The notes under the pieces are model-generated. The model was not told where the DNA came from. It ran no database searches and saw only the letters and a program-made list of their open reading frames with translations. From Phaseolus vulgaris (lineage: Eukaryota > Streptophyta > Magnoliopsida > Fabales > Fabaceae), in contig NC_023758.2 of the NCBI RefSeq assembly GCF_000499845.2, positions 21,309,202-21,373,201 on the forward strand: 64,000 nt of DNA, read 5' to 3'. Positions within the stretch are counted from its first letter, which is position 1. Every line of letters starts with the position of its first letter. The translations under genes were made by a program, and so were the position numbers. Positions 1-12,700 of this stretch are shown here, one piece after another.

Positions 1-499
1 GCCTCGGTTAATTAGGAGTCTTCTTAATTTAACCTAGGTTAGTTTTAGATGCCGAAATTCAACCTTAATTCGAATTAAGAAAATGTACAAGTAAAATTCC
101 TATTCTAAATTTAGCAAAAATTAAATTCTACTCTAGAAATTCTACACTAGGTTATGGCATTTTTGAACATGTGTAAAAGGGTGTCTCTGCCATCAGTAGC
201 AGAGTCTCAGTCTTCTTGACTCTTCCTTGCCATTGACCTAGTGGTTGGTCATGAGCTTGGCCTTCTTCCATCACCACATTTCTTTAACAAATGTTGCATG
301 TAATTAGAGTTGTGAATAGATAAAAAAAAAAAAAAAAAAAGGAAGGAGAGTACCGAAGTGAGCCGAAAGTATTTATTTTTGGGCGGATCAACATTATGGT
401 TTTCACCATGTTTGGGTAGGTGATGAGCCCCATTTTGTTATTTTCGTCATCTTTTTCATGTTTTCTTTTTCGTTTCATTTTTATTTCGTCTTTATTTAC

Positions 500-814
500 C
501 TATTTTGGAGATAGAGGCTTCAATATGATCTTTTGGCCTTTAAAGTGAAAACAAATCTTGTTAGTTAGGCCATCATGTAAATTTTTCCTATCATATTGCC
601 ATGGCCTTCCTAAAATAATATGGGTTGCTTCAATGGGCACAACATCACATAACACCTCATCTTTATATTTTCCAATTGAGAAAAATATGAGAACTAGTTT
701 ATTAACAATTATTTCACCCTCTTCACTTAGCCATTGCAATTTGTAGGAATGTGTATGAGAAATGGTGGGTAATCCAAGTTTCTCCACCACTCTTGGAACT
801 AAATCAACTATCAC
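500..814 (-). pseudogene. Ty3/gypsy retropepsin-region fragment
   Basis: This 104-residue open frame resembles the aspartic-protease segment of plant Ty3/gypsy polyproteins. Near its end it has the block ILGRPWQYDRK, followed by HDG..NKICF and a terminal KPLSPK, a series I know from the gag-pol linker of legume gypsy elements. The usual DSGA active-site stretch lies upstream and is not preserved here. A primer-binding-like site lies only about 300 bases upstream on the same strand, so gag and the start of protease are largely missing. It is a broken fragment of a minus-strand element, not a host gene. Confidence 0.75.
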
Positions 815-1110
815 TTAAACAAATTCTAATTACTTTGAGTTCTTCACAATTAAAAGCAAAACAAGTAGAATTGATTTAAAGACTCCTAGAACACTAAGAA
901 CATAAGACTCAAGCAAAATAGGTAAGGGAAAAAAATTGACACAGATAATTCAAAAGCCTAATTTAAATTGCTTAATGAATAAAAAAGCAGAATTGTAAAT
1001 AACAAGAATTTAAAGAAAGAATTGAAAAGTGCTTAAAGATAAAAACAATAATTGAAATGTGTTGAAATTTAAAGGCATAAATCAACTCAGAAAAGATAAT
1101 AACAATTTAA

Positions 1111-1900
1111 AATCATGCTCTGAATACCACATGATGTGAGTTGATTTTAGAATTCAACATTTTTATGGGTTGCACTTTGTTTATAGTTTTTTATTTTAAG
1201 CAAAATATGGTTAGAAACCCAAAGAAGATTCCCACTGGATACGAACTTAACCAAGTGGTTAAGTAAATGTGAAGGTTCACTTCTAGAGGGCAAAGAGAAA
1301 ACACAATTATATGGTGTAGATGATTACGATGTGCCTAATTAAAAAGCATATAAGGTAAAGAAAGAAGATAGAAACTGAATAGAAAAATATCAACACAAGA
1401 ACATAAAGGAATGGAAAATAAAAAGATGAAAGGAAAGAGAAGCTTAGGATGATGAAGGTGTGGTCACGCCATTTGGGGTGGGAGGAGACTCCAAGATGAG
1501 TGGTGAAGAGTCACCACTTGAAGTGTAGTGCACTCAATATAAGACTCAAATTCTAGGAGACTCAGCTCACTAAACGCTCTGACAAAGTTTCTTTTCTATT
1601 CAAAATTCAATGTGTGAAAATACATGAGGCAAGTCACCCTTTATATAGGAGATAGTGACTTGGGGAGCAAGAGTGAGAAGGTAGAGGCGTAATTTGTGAG
1701 AAACCTTCAATAAGGTAGGTCAAAGAAACCCTAAACCTAGGTGCACATGTCATGAGAGGTGGATTTGGCACAAGCCCAATTTACTAAGTACACACTACTC
1801 TAACTTATTCTTCTATTTGGACCCCCAAAAAGAGTCAAAATTATTTACATAAACTTGTCTTGTAAAAATACCATAAGAAAGAACATCTAATTCTCTGGCC
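1111..1900 (-). mobile_element. Minus-strand Ty3/gypsy LTR remnant with primer-binding site
   Basis: On the minus strand, bases 1130-1111 read GTGGTATTCAGAGCATGATT, close to the plant initiator tRNA-Met primer site (TGGTATCAGAGC). They directly follow a likely LTR end (CA at 1136-1135). LTR sequence then extends to higher coordinates. Part of it (about 1228-1640, GAACTTAACCAAGTGGTTAAG and the later CCAAGATGAGTG block) recurs in the same orientation at about 17940-18240. The far LTR boundary is uncertain. Together with the protease fragment at 500-814 this is one decayed element. Confidence 0.6.
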
Positions 1901-2080
1901 TATGTCCAGTTCTTTTTTTGTTGAGGTTCTTCTGATGTTTTGTGGGGCCTTGGTCTTGGATACTGAGATGACTAACCTAATTCTAAAGTGTTCGTGGTGT
2001 CCTAATCATTTACTTGTCGAGTTGGATTGTATCATATAGTGTGTTATTTGGGGTGTTACATTAGTGGTATTAAAGTAACT
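1900..2080 (+). mobile_element. Plus-strand LTR end with primer-binding-like site
   Basis: The bases ending GGGGTGTTACA (to 2060) followed by TTAGTGGTATTAAAGTAAC look like an LTR 3' end and a degenerate tRNA-Met primer site, as in plant gypsy elements. No coding region of this element remains. The left boundary is not defined. Confidence 0.4.
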
Positions 2081-2204
2081 TGTATTCTTGAAGAAAGGGT
2101 GTTCTTATATGTATGCTATATGAAGAAGTTGGTTGCAAGTGTTGATAAGTGAAATTGATTAGAAATTTATGTGTAGTTTTCTAATCTAGTTTCTTTTGTA
2201 TGTT

Positions 2205-2480
2205 GAGTGTAAGAATTGATGGCTTAAACAAGAGGGATGGTGAATTGTTTTATGAAAGATTTTCGCAAAGACAATCTAGATGAGCACTTAAGGAAAGCAA
2301 TCAAACAATCCAACAGAAACAATTATCATAATTTTAACCGGTTAAAAATGTGTTTTAATCAGTTGTTAAACCAGCAGATTAAACAGAATTATCAAACAGT
2401 TATAAAGAGTTTGTGAGAAAGAGAGATTTACACAAAGATTTATAATGGTTCACTCACACTTGAGCTACATCTAGTTCTCA
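2205..2480 (-). mobile_element. Reverse-oriented fragment of a copia LTR
   Basis: Two blocks match, in reverse, the LTRs of the copia elements at 29.3 and 56.1 kb. GATGGCTTAAACAAGAGGG..GGTGAATTGTTT matches the LTR terminus, and TATAATGGTTCACTCACACT..GAGCTACATC matches the GATGTAGCTC..GAGTGAACC..TATAAA segment. It is a diverged fragment only. From 2480 to 3737 I see AT-rich DNA without a gene. Confidence 0.5.
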
Positions 2481-3737
2481 TAAGAACCTCTAAATTGTCA
2501 TGATACTAAAAATAAAAGTAAATAAAAGTCTAGGTAGTAGCATAAAGACCCAAAAGAATTAAGAAAATTTATTTATTCTAGTATTATATATATAGTATTT
2601 TATCTTCACGTGACAAAATTGTCCTTAATTTTATTTCGTTGGCAGTATTTGTCTCTTATGTGACGGATACACACTCTAAAACCTGTATTTCAAAGTTGCC
2701 CGACATAACATTAAATAAATTCAAGTTCACTTTTCTTTCATATTACTTGAGCTATGATTCAACGTGCATTTAACTTAAGAATAGCAATCACGTTGTTGAT
2801 CATCAGAAAATATCATAACCTTGTTTCGTACAATTAATCTCGGAATCATTTCCCCAAGACTCAAAGTGGTTTAAAAACAACACGTTCGAAATAAAGCTCT
2901 CAGAAGTTTTGGTATTAGGGAGACCTTTTGGCCGAATCCTCTCATTTCAAATAGGTGTTTATGACTCGCATTCATTATATTTTTTTTATTAAAAAAATCA
3001 ATTGACCAAACTTAAATATCAAATTCAATTTAATTTTAGTTTGGTTTTAATTTAATATAAAATCAAAACCAATGTCAAATAACTTCTATGATTTTATTCA
3101 AATTCATTTTTGTTATTATAAATAAAATTATTAAACATTTAAAAACAGATATATATTTTATAATAAAAAATATCAAATAAATAATATATAAAAAATTGAA
3201 AAGGAAAAACATCATATAAACATTCACTACCCAATCACAAGCCAATTACGTAAAATGATACTACATTAAATCCAAAACAAATTTATGTACATTTCCCTCT
3301 TATATACGGTTCATTTTATCTATATTTTTAAAATATAAAACTTTAATTCACATTTAAACTTCAATAATATACAGTCGTGTAATAAACTTTTTTGTATAAC
3401 TATTAAATTTAAGTTTTAACTTCCTCTAATATTTATAAATAAAATACATAATTTTTAGTTAAAAACTATAATATAAATTTACTATCATCCTTTAACAAAT
3501 ATAATACAATAAAACTATAAAAACAACTTTAAAAAAAACACTATATTTATTAATTACTGATTATATTTAAATAGAATAAGAGCCAAAATCCGAACCAAAT
3601 CATTCAACTAAAAAATAAATAAAAAAGTTAAAATAAAGGATTTATGTATATGATAAAAAGCCTTAGAAATAAATGTGTTGTTGTTTCCCAAGTAGTTGGA
3701 AGATGCAATCCAATTTCTTAATCGATGCGAAAAACAA

Positions 3738-6700
3738 TCAACAAAAATTGGATTTACTACTAATCCTGACGCTGCCAGCTGATGCCTGGTTTGCTGCTCG
3801 ATTGCTTCCAAAATTCTTCCGATTTGACTCCCTTGCAATTCTTGAACCAAACTACAACCAATAAACATATTATAGTCATTCACTCATCTAGTGAAATTCC
3901 ACCCTCTCCTTTCGTCTCCCTATTATTTCCTCATACGCTACTTTCTTACAAAAATACTCATACATACCAACACATTTTTACAATGCATCCCACCAATCAT
4001 ACACCTCTGTTCACAATTTCACATCTAACAACAAATCTAATAAAAAGGCAGTATTTTTTATATAATTGAACACAATTTTTAATTTTTAATAATGGTTAAT
4101 ATTTATTAAATAATAAATTAAATGAAATACAATAAATCAATTTAAACTTTGGTATTTTGTGAAATAATTTTAACTTGTTTTCTAAAATATAACTTCTTAA
4201 GATTTTATATCAATTTTTCTTCATTTTAATTAAAAAATTTACTTCAACTCTAATGTATATGTTCAAAAATTATTCTTTTACATTAAATTATTTTACAAAA
4301 TTATATGTATTTACTGGAAGAATATTTTGTAAATGGGTACTTACTTTGTATTAGGATAGGCTATCAACTTGAGGTAAGTACTAAATATTTGAAAGTATTT
4401 TTCACTTCTAACATAAGGGTACTTTGATCATTTTCTTAATATATCTACTTCATAAATTTTTATTATTATTTTATCACATTAATCGATTCACTTACAAATT
4501 TTTCCCTAATTTCTTTTCACTTTCGAGTATCTTTCCCTTAATTCAAACATAATCAGTTACCACTATATTTCTTTTTTCTTTCATCATTTTCCACTCCTTA
4601 ATCTACGCAAAGGCTAAAAGTGTCCTATGAATGGAACAATATCCCAAAGAGTGGATTAAAAATAAAATTAACCTAGAAGATTTATATTTAAAAATTGCAA
4701 CTTCAAGTAGCACATTTTCTTTCCTTTGATGGTTTTACGTAGTTTTAGGAATTCGGTGTGTTTTACATCAAGTAAATTCAAGTGTACAGATTCAGAACAC
4801 ACCTGAATTGCTCGTTTCGGCAGAACTGCTGCTTCATATAAACCAAGCAATTTAGCAACCTTCAAAAAATATATCAACTATGAGATTCAAGTTTGGGAAT
4901 TCATATACGGGGGCCAATTCAAATAAAAAAGGAATTAATTTGGTACATTTGAACATCAAATCCGTGAGTCACCATAAACAAGAACAAATGAGTACTTTTA
5001 TCTGATAAAATTTAACCAGGATTGGGGGTGTTAAATACATTCCACTGGTATATTGAAACTGATGTCAAACATATTAAGGGAAAACAAATTTCCTGTCGGA
5101 TCTACACCAGAAGCTTTTTTTTTTCTCGTGTATGGAATGTGGATTCAGTTCATTCTCAAGTTATATAATTTTGCTCTTATTACATTACTAAACACTCGTA
5201 TCACTAGATTTGCGCAGTCAAAGTGATAAAAAAATATCTTGAGCAAGTGGCAGCTCAGTCAGCCATTAAATGGTCCAACACTAAAACAGTTAAAAAAGAG
5301 AAAAGTAAATCATCCAAACTCAACAAAGAAATAGTAATACCTCTCTTAAAATCTTTTTATCACCAATGCCAATAGGTTGATCAAGGTTGGCAACCTCCCA
5401 CAACGGAATATTGAGCAACAGTCTTATAACATCCTCATCCAAGAATGGAAATCTAGCCTAAAGGAAACATGAGGAAAAAAGGGGGGAAAGATAAGTAACT
5501 GGTAGGTCCATATTGATTTTTTATAGACTTTGAACATTACCTCCTTCCCATTATCAGCAATACACCTATCATCTCTCCCTAAATTTCTTCTCCAAATTCT
5601 TTGCATATCGAGTCTCATTTCCTCGTGTAGCCCCAGCCAACTGATCAAGGCATACTATGCCATCAGAATACATTAGAAGATAATGCACGTATATTCCACA
5701 GTTAATCAGTACTGCACAGTGTACACAATCAGTTAACCTAAGAATTTCAATAATATTGTGATACACCTCAACCCAACAACCCAAGATGGCCCAAGAGATC
5801 AATTAGACAACCTAAATGGATGGACCAATATGCAATCTAATAAGTTAGAAAAGGAGGTTATATTATCATAAGAATATATGTTTGTAAGGCCCATAGGGCA
5901 CCTATTTACAGTATTGATACCAAAATGAATGCATCAAAGATTTTGTGCCCTAATTATATCAGTGTATTCTCTCTTCTCTTAGTATAGCTGTAGCAAAAGC
6001 CTAGCATATTGCTTCTCTTAGTAGAAGGGCATTAAACTACCATATAAAAAAAAAGACAAATCTTCTAAATAAATTATCAATCAAGTACTTTCAGTTCAAC
6101 AAATTCTTTAAGTCAGGGATACAAGGGTCATTAGGTCCTTGAAATATTATGTCATCGATTTAATCCTTCCATAATGTAAAGTGTCATCAATTTAGTTCCC
6201 CAATCATGCAAACTGTTGTAAAAGTCGTTCCAAAATTAGTATCAAATAACATTTAATTCTCCCAATTTAACAAAAAAGAGCAATTTGATGACACTTCGAA
6301 AATTGAGACACTATATCAAGGATAAATATTTTTAGAGAAAGAAAATGAAAATGCTTTGGAGAAGAAAATTAGGGGTTTCTTCAATACTTTTAGAAACAAA
6401 GTTAGCTGAACAACATTTTAAATCTGAGGAAATTTATTAAAGTAGAGTAATTGTAGTATATGGTATATTCTTTGCCATGGAAAAGACAAACTGTCTAGCA
6501 TAAATCTCCCCTTCTAAAATGAAATTTCCATGAATAATGCAAAGATATAAGAATCAACAATTGAGATGAATATTATAAGATCCAAACTAAAATTAAAAAG
6601 GAAACGTTTTATTTATTAAACGAAGATGAAAGAATCAAAAGTCTTGCCATAGTTTATCATACACATAAGGATGAGAATAGCACTAAAATACAATTTACCA

Positions 6701-9700
6701 TTTCCATATTAGTACCTTCCACGTCTATAACTTGTCCTGTGTCTCCCATACCCAGCACACTGCTCATCAGCACCAGAACCAACAAGAAGAATCTTTGCAT
6801 TCGACTTATACTTAGTCCGTACATGATTGTCGTCATTATCCGATGTATTTGCATCAGATACCCATCCATCGCCACCAGAAGCAAGCCATAAAGCTATTCC
6901 AATATTAAGGTCCTGAAAATATAAGTGCAGACCAATCATCAAATAGAAATACTAAAGGTGAAAAAAACTTAGCAATATGGTTTTCAGTCTAAAATTTCTA
7001 TTTCACCTGTCTCGAACGTTAAAGTCAAGTTACAATTAAAAAAAATTGTTTCATTTAGCATGAAAGAAACTACCAACGCAGAAGCAGGAAGTAGATTGTG
7101 GTCAGTGGCAAAAACTTCAATAACTTTTAGATGACTTAAGTGGTGAATCATGGCCCACCTTTTCAATATGATGCCTTTTACTTTCCTTTTCAACACTGTA
7201 TGCATTGTTTGTTTGTCTCTTCTTGCTACAAGAAATTTACTAAATAACAGCTAATCATTTTTTTTTAAGTCAGGCAATCAATCCCTGTAACTTCACCGAG
7301 TTTGAAATTAAGTTCATTTAGTTTTAAAAAAATTAACAAGGTTCCAATAATTTTAATGTTCGGTACCTAAATCTTTAGAAACTGGCATAGTTAAATTTCT
7401 GTTATTATGACTTGTCAACATCTAAATGTTTTCTTCAATTCTGTCTCTTTTCCACGGGATATTGTTTTCCCACATTCATTTATCTCCAAATAGCTAAATT
7501 GGGAAATGCTTGCCCGCATTATAGACATATGCTATTGACTACCTTGATAATACGCATATCCCCTCTCAACAGGTAACGGTTGCAGTTGGTTGAACATTCA
7601 ATTTCCCAAATCAACTTAAAATAACTAGAAATGTTTATACATGACAGAATAAAAATTATAAATTTCAGATAGAGAGGATTAATTAGTACCATGTAGGTGT
7701 TGGCAGGATTTATGAGTGACACAACATGACTAGTTTCAAACACCAAGTCTGACAAGTCAGCATCAATTTCCACGAGTCTCCACCTGCAATTATAAATTAT
7801 AGCGCCCTTTCACTTGAACATGATAGATGCTACAATAGATATTTTGACATAAAGAACATATAATAAATAGGTACATGATCTCAATAACCTAACTACATAA
7901 CAATTCAGTTTAATGACAGAATATATATCAAAATTAAAATAACAGAATAAGAGATTCATCATAACAGGGCAAGTGAGAAATAGATTGTTCATGAAGCCAA
8001 GAAAAGGATACTTTTTTTATTCTCCTTAATACAGCCCAATGTTATCACTTAATCTGTGTAACTGACCCTGCATTTGTTTTTGCAGAAATCATACCTAGCC
8101 TATGCTAGAGCCTACACATGAAACTAAAAACTAACACAAGCAACATGAATTCACGATACTAATTCATGCAGTATGATATCATAGTAAAAAATGAGGAATG
8201 GAAATTGGATGGTAAGACTATTAGTTATATAATATCACAAAGGATGGAAATTTATGTATTTTTTGAACTTTTAGTATTTTGGGGTTATTAGGACAACTTT
8301 AATAAATTAGGTCATTTGATTGTTCCAATTATTAGGAAGTGGACTTTAAGTTTAACTCAATCCAACAAAACTAATTTTTAAAATGAGGTTTGCATCCACT
8401 TATATACTATAATTTGGTCATATCTCTAGTCGATGTGAGATCTCAGATCCATAATTAAGAATAACTTGGTAATCAAACCCTAAACCCAAAGATCACTCAA
8501 GTAAATTGATTACCTCCACCTTGTTATTGGGTAAAGTGTAACTCGATGGAGAAGCCATTAACTCTCCTTCAACATGTGGAGGAATTTTCAAAGACTATAG
8601 GGCTGTGGTTATGAGCTGTTTTTCAATTTGTCTTGGTCATCTCATCATAATTCTCTTGAAGCTGAATTACTAGGAGTAATTCATGCTATTAAGATTGCTT
8701 GGGGGGAAAATTGGTTTAACCTTTGGATTGAGAACGATTCTACTAATTTAGTAAAAGCTTTTTCTACAAAACCTTATTCAGTGGAGACTTCAGAACAGGT
8801 GGTTAAATTGCATGAAGTTGCTCAAGAACATGAGATTGAAAGTCTCTCATATATAGAAAAGAAAATAGTATATAAATCAGAATTACTACTTGTGTTGATT
8901 TTTGTGAAGACATACTTAATTTGCCTTGCTTTAGATTCAGGTCCCCTCATTAATATTGTTTTCTTGTTTTTTAATACATATTTGAGGTATGCTAAAAATG
9001 ATTGATGTTGATTAGGGCGTCAACCTAGTTCAGATTGCAATCAACATGGTGGTCCTTTTGCATACTTATTTTCATAAAAAAAATGAAATTTGCTCATTAA
9101 AGGATTACTGTGTAATAAAATTAAATTGATTTGAGGTTGAATTAAGTATCAATATTATTTTTCTTCACATACAGTACAGCTCTACCCTGTTCTCAGTTTA
9201 CTTCTTCTCCCCTATTTTCTTGCTTTCTCCCTAAAGGGATGCTCGGTATATTTTCTGTTTGCATTTTCAATTTATGTTCAATGACAACTACAAAACAATG
9301 TAGTCAAAACCGCGAGTAAACTCGCAAACTCGCATGAGGCAGCGAGTTTGGAAGACAAACCAAGGTGACTCGGTCGGCAGATCGGCATCGGAGTGAATCG
9401 TACCGCGGTGCCGCGCAGCTCGGTGCATTGGAAGACGTCATTGATCCGCATTGTAACCTAGTGCGGCACGTTTTGGCCAAAACTTATTTGACCTAGCGCG
9501 GCCATTTTAAGGTCCAATGCGGCCCAATACGACCCAAAAGAATATTTGTGAGTGAGTGAGTGAAGAGTGAAACAAGCACCGCAGAACTCCACCGGCATCG
9601 TTGTCGCGCTCAGGTTCTCCGCCACCGCCAACGCTCACGGTCGCATTCTCCATTGTTGACGTTCGCCACCGCCACTGTTCGCGTTCGCCACCGCCACCAT

Positions 9701-12700
9701 TCGCATTCGCCATCGCTTCATCCAACATTCGCCATCACCACCGCTCGCGAACGCCACAACAACTGCTCACGTTCTCTTCTTCATTCATTCTCCATCATAG
9801 TCACAGTTCTCATTCTTTTCATCTCCAAGACAATGCCTTTTGTAATGGCTTCAGCCGATGTCAGTAAAAAAAAGGAAGTATTAGGAGGATGATGAAGGTC
9901 ATGGCATAGATAACATTAATGAAAATGAAGATCTTGTAGGAGAGGATGATGATTATCCTTCAATTAATATGAAGGATTTCCTTTGATAGTTTAATTGTAT
10001 TAGATATTTGTGAACTTAGTTGTTTTTTGTATGAACAATTTATGATTTATGAACCTGTTTCTAGTTGTGTTATGTATTGAATATTATTTTTCATGTGTTA
10101 GTAACTCTTACGAGTCGAGTTACGATCTTCTATCTCCTTCCCGATCCTCGTACGAGTTTGACTACATTGCTACAAAATGACCATCTTTTCATAAATTTCT
10201 TGTTTCCAAATTTCTGGGAAGGTAATGGTAAAAACATTTTCCATTCATGTTCTCTCCCTTTTTCCCCTGAACACTCTACGTCATTCTTAAATCATATATG
10301 GTTCTTTCCACATTTCCACAATCGTATCTATTTCCAAGCCTCCGATCACTTAGTTTTCTAGGCTCCCTTTCAGTCACCAACAACGCATTAGGTGTTGGGG
10401 GGGGGGGGGGGGGGGGGGGGGGCAGTTAATCAGTGGGTAATTAGTTGGGAGAGACTAGGCTCTTAAACCTTAAACTCATAGTGAGCTGTAATCCCTCTTT
10501 CTGTACTGATGTCTCTTTTTCCTTGATGTTTGCATCACATTTCATCTCTGTTTGGGAACATTTCCCAAGAGATCTCTACAGCAATCTTTCATATAGATTT
10601 AACCAGTTCTAATCTCACTAGAAAGATGTTTCAGACCATATTTAATACCCCCACAACAATGGAAAATATATTATTCTTGGTGAAATATCTTTCTAACAGG
10701 AAAAAGATGTTTCAGACCATTTTCTGTGCCCCACATAACAATAGAAAGATGTTTCAGACCATTTAACAGGAAATAGTTCCGGCTGAAATATTTAATCTGA
10801 TAATAAGTAAAAATTTCCTCTATTTTTTTCAAATTTTCCATCCCAAATAAGATTGGTAACACCATACAGCCTAAACTTAATATTACTCAAAATATACTTT
10901 CATAACAGACTAATTAAGACAACAATTTACTATTGAAAAGGACAGGGGGAGGAAGTCAACTTATGTATTCAAACAAAAAACGATAAACAAAGGAACAAAA
11001 AGAACAGAGAAGAACAGTAGACAGCATACTTCCTAGAAGGTGCAACTCTTCTTAGTTCATTCAACCCTGCTTTCGCAGATTGTCTATCAGGAGCTAAATG
11101 GCCATCAAAACTTACATTAAGTAGATCGATTTCATCTGTCAATCCAAAATAGATTAAAAATCAGCTTAACAGAAGGTTCCCAAATTAGAACATGTCAACT
11201 CAACCAGTTCTCCTATTTTATACATCTCAAAACCAAACAAGAAACTAATTAAGTCTGTATCATATAATTATAATCAACATCGAATTGGCAAATTAAGTCA
11301 ATTTAGAAGCACTCACAATGGGGATCCAAGCATTTATCCAACAATGCTGCAAGTATCATGGAGTCCAGACCACCAGAGAAAAGAATTGCAACAGGAACAA
11401 ATTCCTCTTGTCTGATACCAGATATCACTGCCTATGCAAACAAATCCAAAGAGTTCTATCATGTATACCAATAACACTATCAAGTTTCCCACATGTTGTG
11501 CAAGCACATTTAAATTTAATTAAATATTATAAATAAAAATTTGAAAGAGAATGTTATATGTTTTCACTATTAGATATGAATAAATTAAAGAGAGAACAAA
11601 TTTAAAATTGAGGAGGAAACTATAAAAATAAATCATTTAAATCAAGAAACATAATTTTAATATGATGTGCAAAAATTTAAAAAACAAATTCAAATTAGAA
11701 TAAGATTACAATAATAGTAAACTTCAATTTATCTATAAGATGAAAGAACTTCAATTTGATATAATGATGTTTAAACATTCAGATTTAAAATTGAAATTAA
11801 TCTTAAGTAATAGTGTTTGATAGGAACAAAAGTATGATAAGAAAATAGATTAGATATTCAATGTTGAAAAAACATGTGGCTTAATATGGGGAAGGAAATT
11901 GGAAATAGTTCCTAAATACACTGTCTTTCAGAACTGAGAAGTCAAATTTATAATTTAAGAGTGGGTATACCAAAACACAACAAGAACAGCTCAAAAATAA
12001 ATTCAAAGGGCATCCAAGAGTTCAAATTCTTTGGCTATAAAAAACTCCAGAAGGGATCCAGATGCAAATAGAATCCATTGATCATTTGAGTACATTTCAG
12101 TCACAAAAATATCCAAAGATGTCAGTGGAGACATTGAGTACTTTCAATTTGCATTTAGGAAACACATTTAAGTATTCACAGAATCACAGTTAGTTTCAGA
12201 ACCCAGCATTGCAACAGACTTTCAATACATTTGGTTAAGCATCCTTGAATAAGCATTACCTCTTGTGATAGTAAAGAAATCCTAAAAGTTTTGTAATATT
12301 CACATTCTGTGGTTTGAATTCCCTAGAAAACTTATTCATTAAAAGAATTTTCCAATAAATGAATGAATAAGATTGGTCATAAAGATAATTAAAAAGGGTA
12401 CAAAAAATACTGCTTAGCTAGACAATATAAGTTCAGCTTTTTCCTCTCCGCTTTCCCCTTTCACCCCATTCATGAACCCACTTTCTTCTTTTAGTATTCA
12501 TCTCTCTCATTTACCTTCATTTCTTTTTCATAAATTTAATTCTTACTTTTTATACAGTATACACACACATACACTTTAGTTAGTATGCATGCTTTTGATC
12601 AACAATAACAAAAGGAGATAATGCTTTGAGTTCTACACAACACAAGGATACATACATATGTTGTGTAATGTAAGTTACACCAATTCTTTTTCATGGATTG

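Noticed and set aside
2335..2390. AACCGGTTAAAA and related GTTAAACC motifs as a possible further site of the 21-bp code
   Set aside because: The palindrome differs and no 21-bp partner is present.
3782..4069. Plus-strand 95-residue ORF
   Set aside because: It is antisense to the last ASNSD1 exon and has no recognisable features.
6984..7205. 73-residue minus-strand ORF between two ASNSD1 exons
   Set aside because: The splice frame joins 7690 to 6912 directly and matches the family (NTYM|DLNIG). Including this ORF would break the frame.
9507..9892. Overlapping His/Arg/Ser-rich and Gly-rich frames
   Set aside because: They are products of a CCACCGCC-type repetitive GC-rich stretch inside the hAT element, open in several frames at once, and not protein genes.
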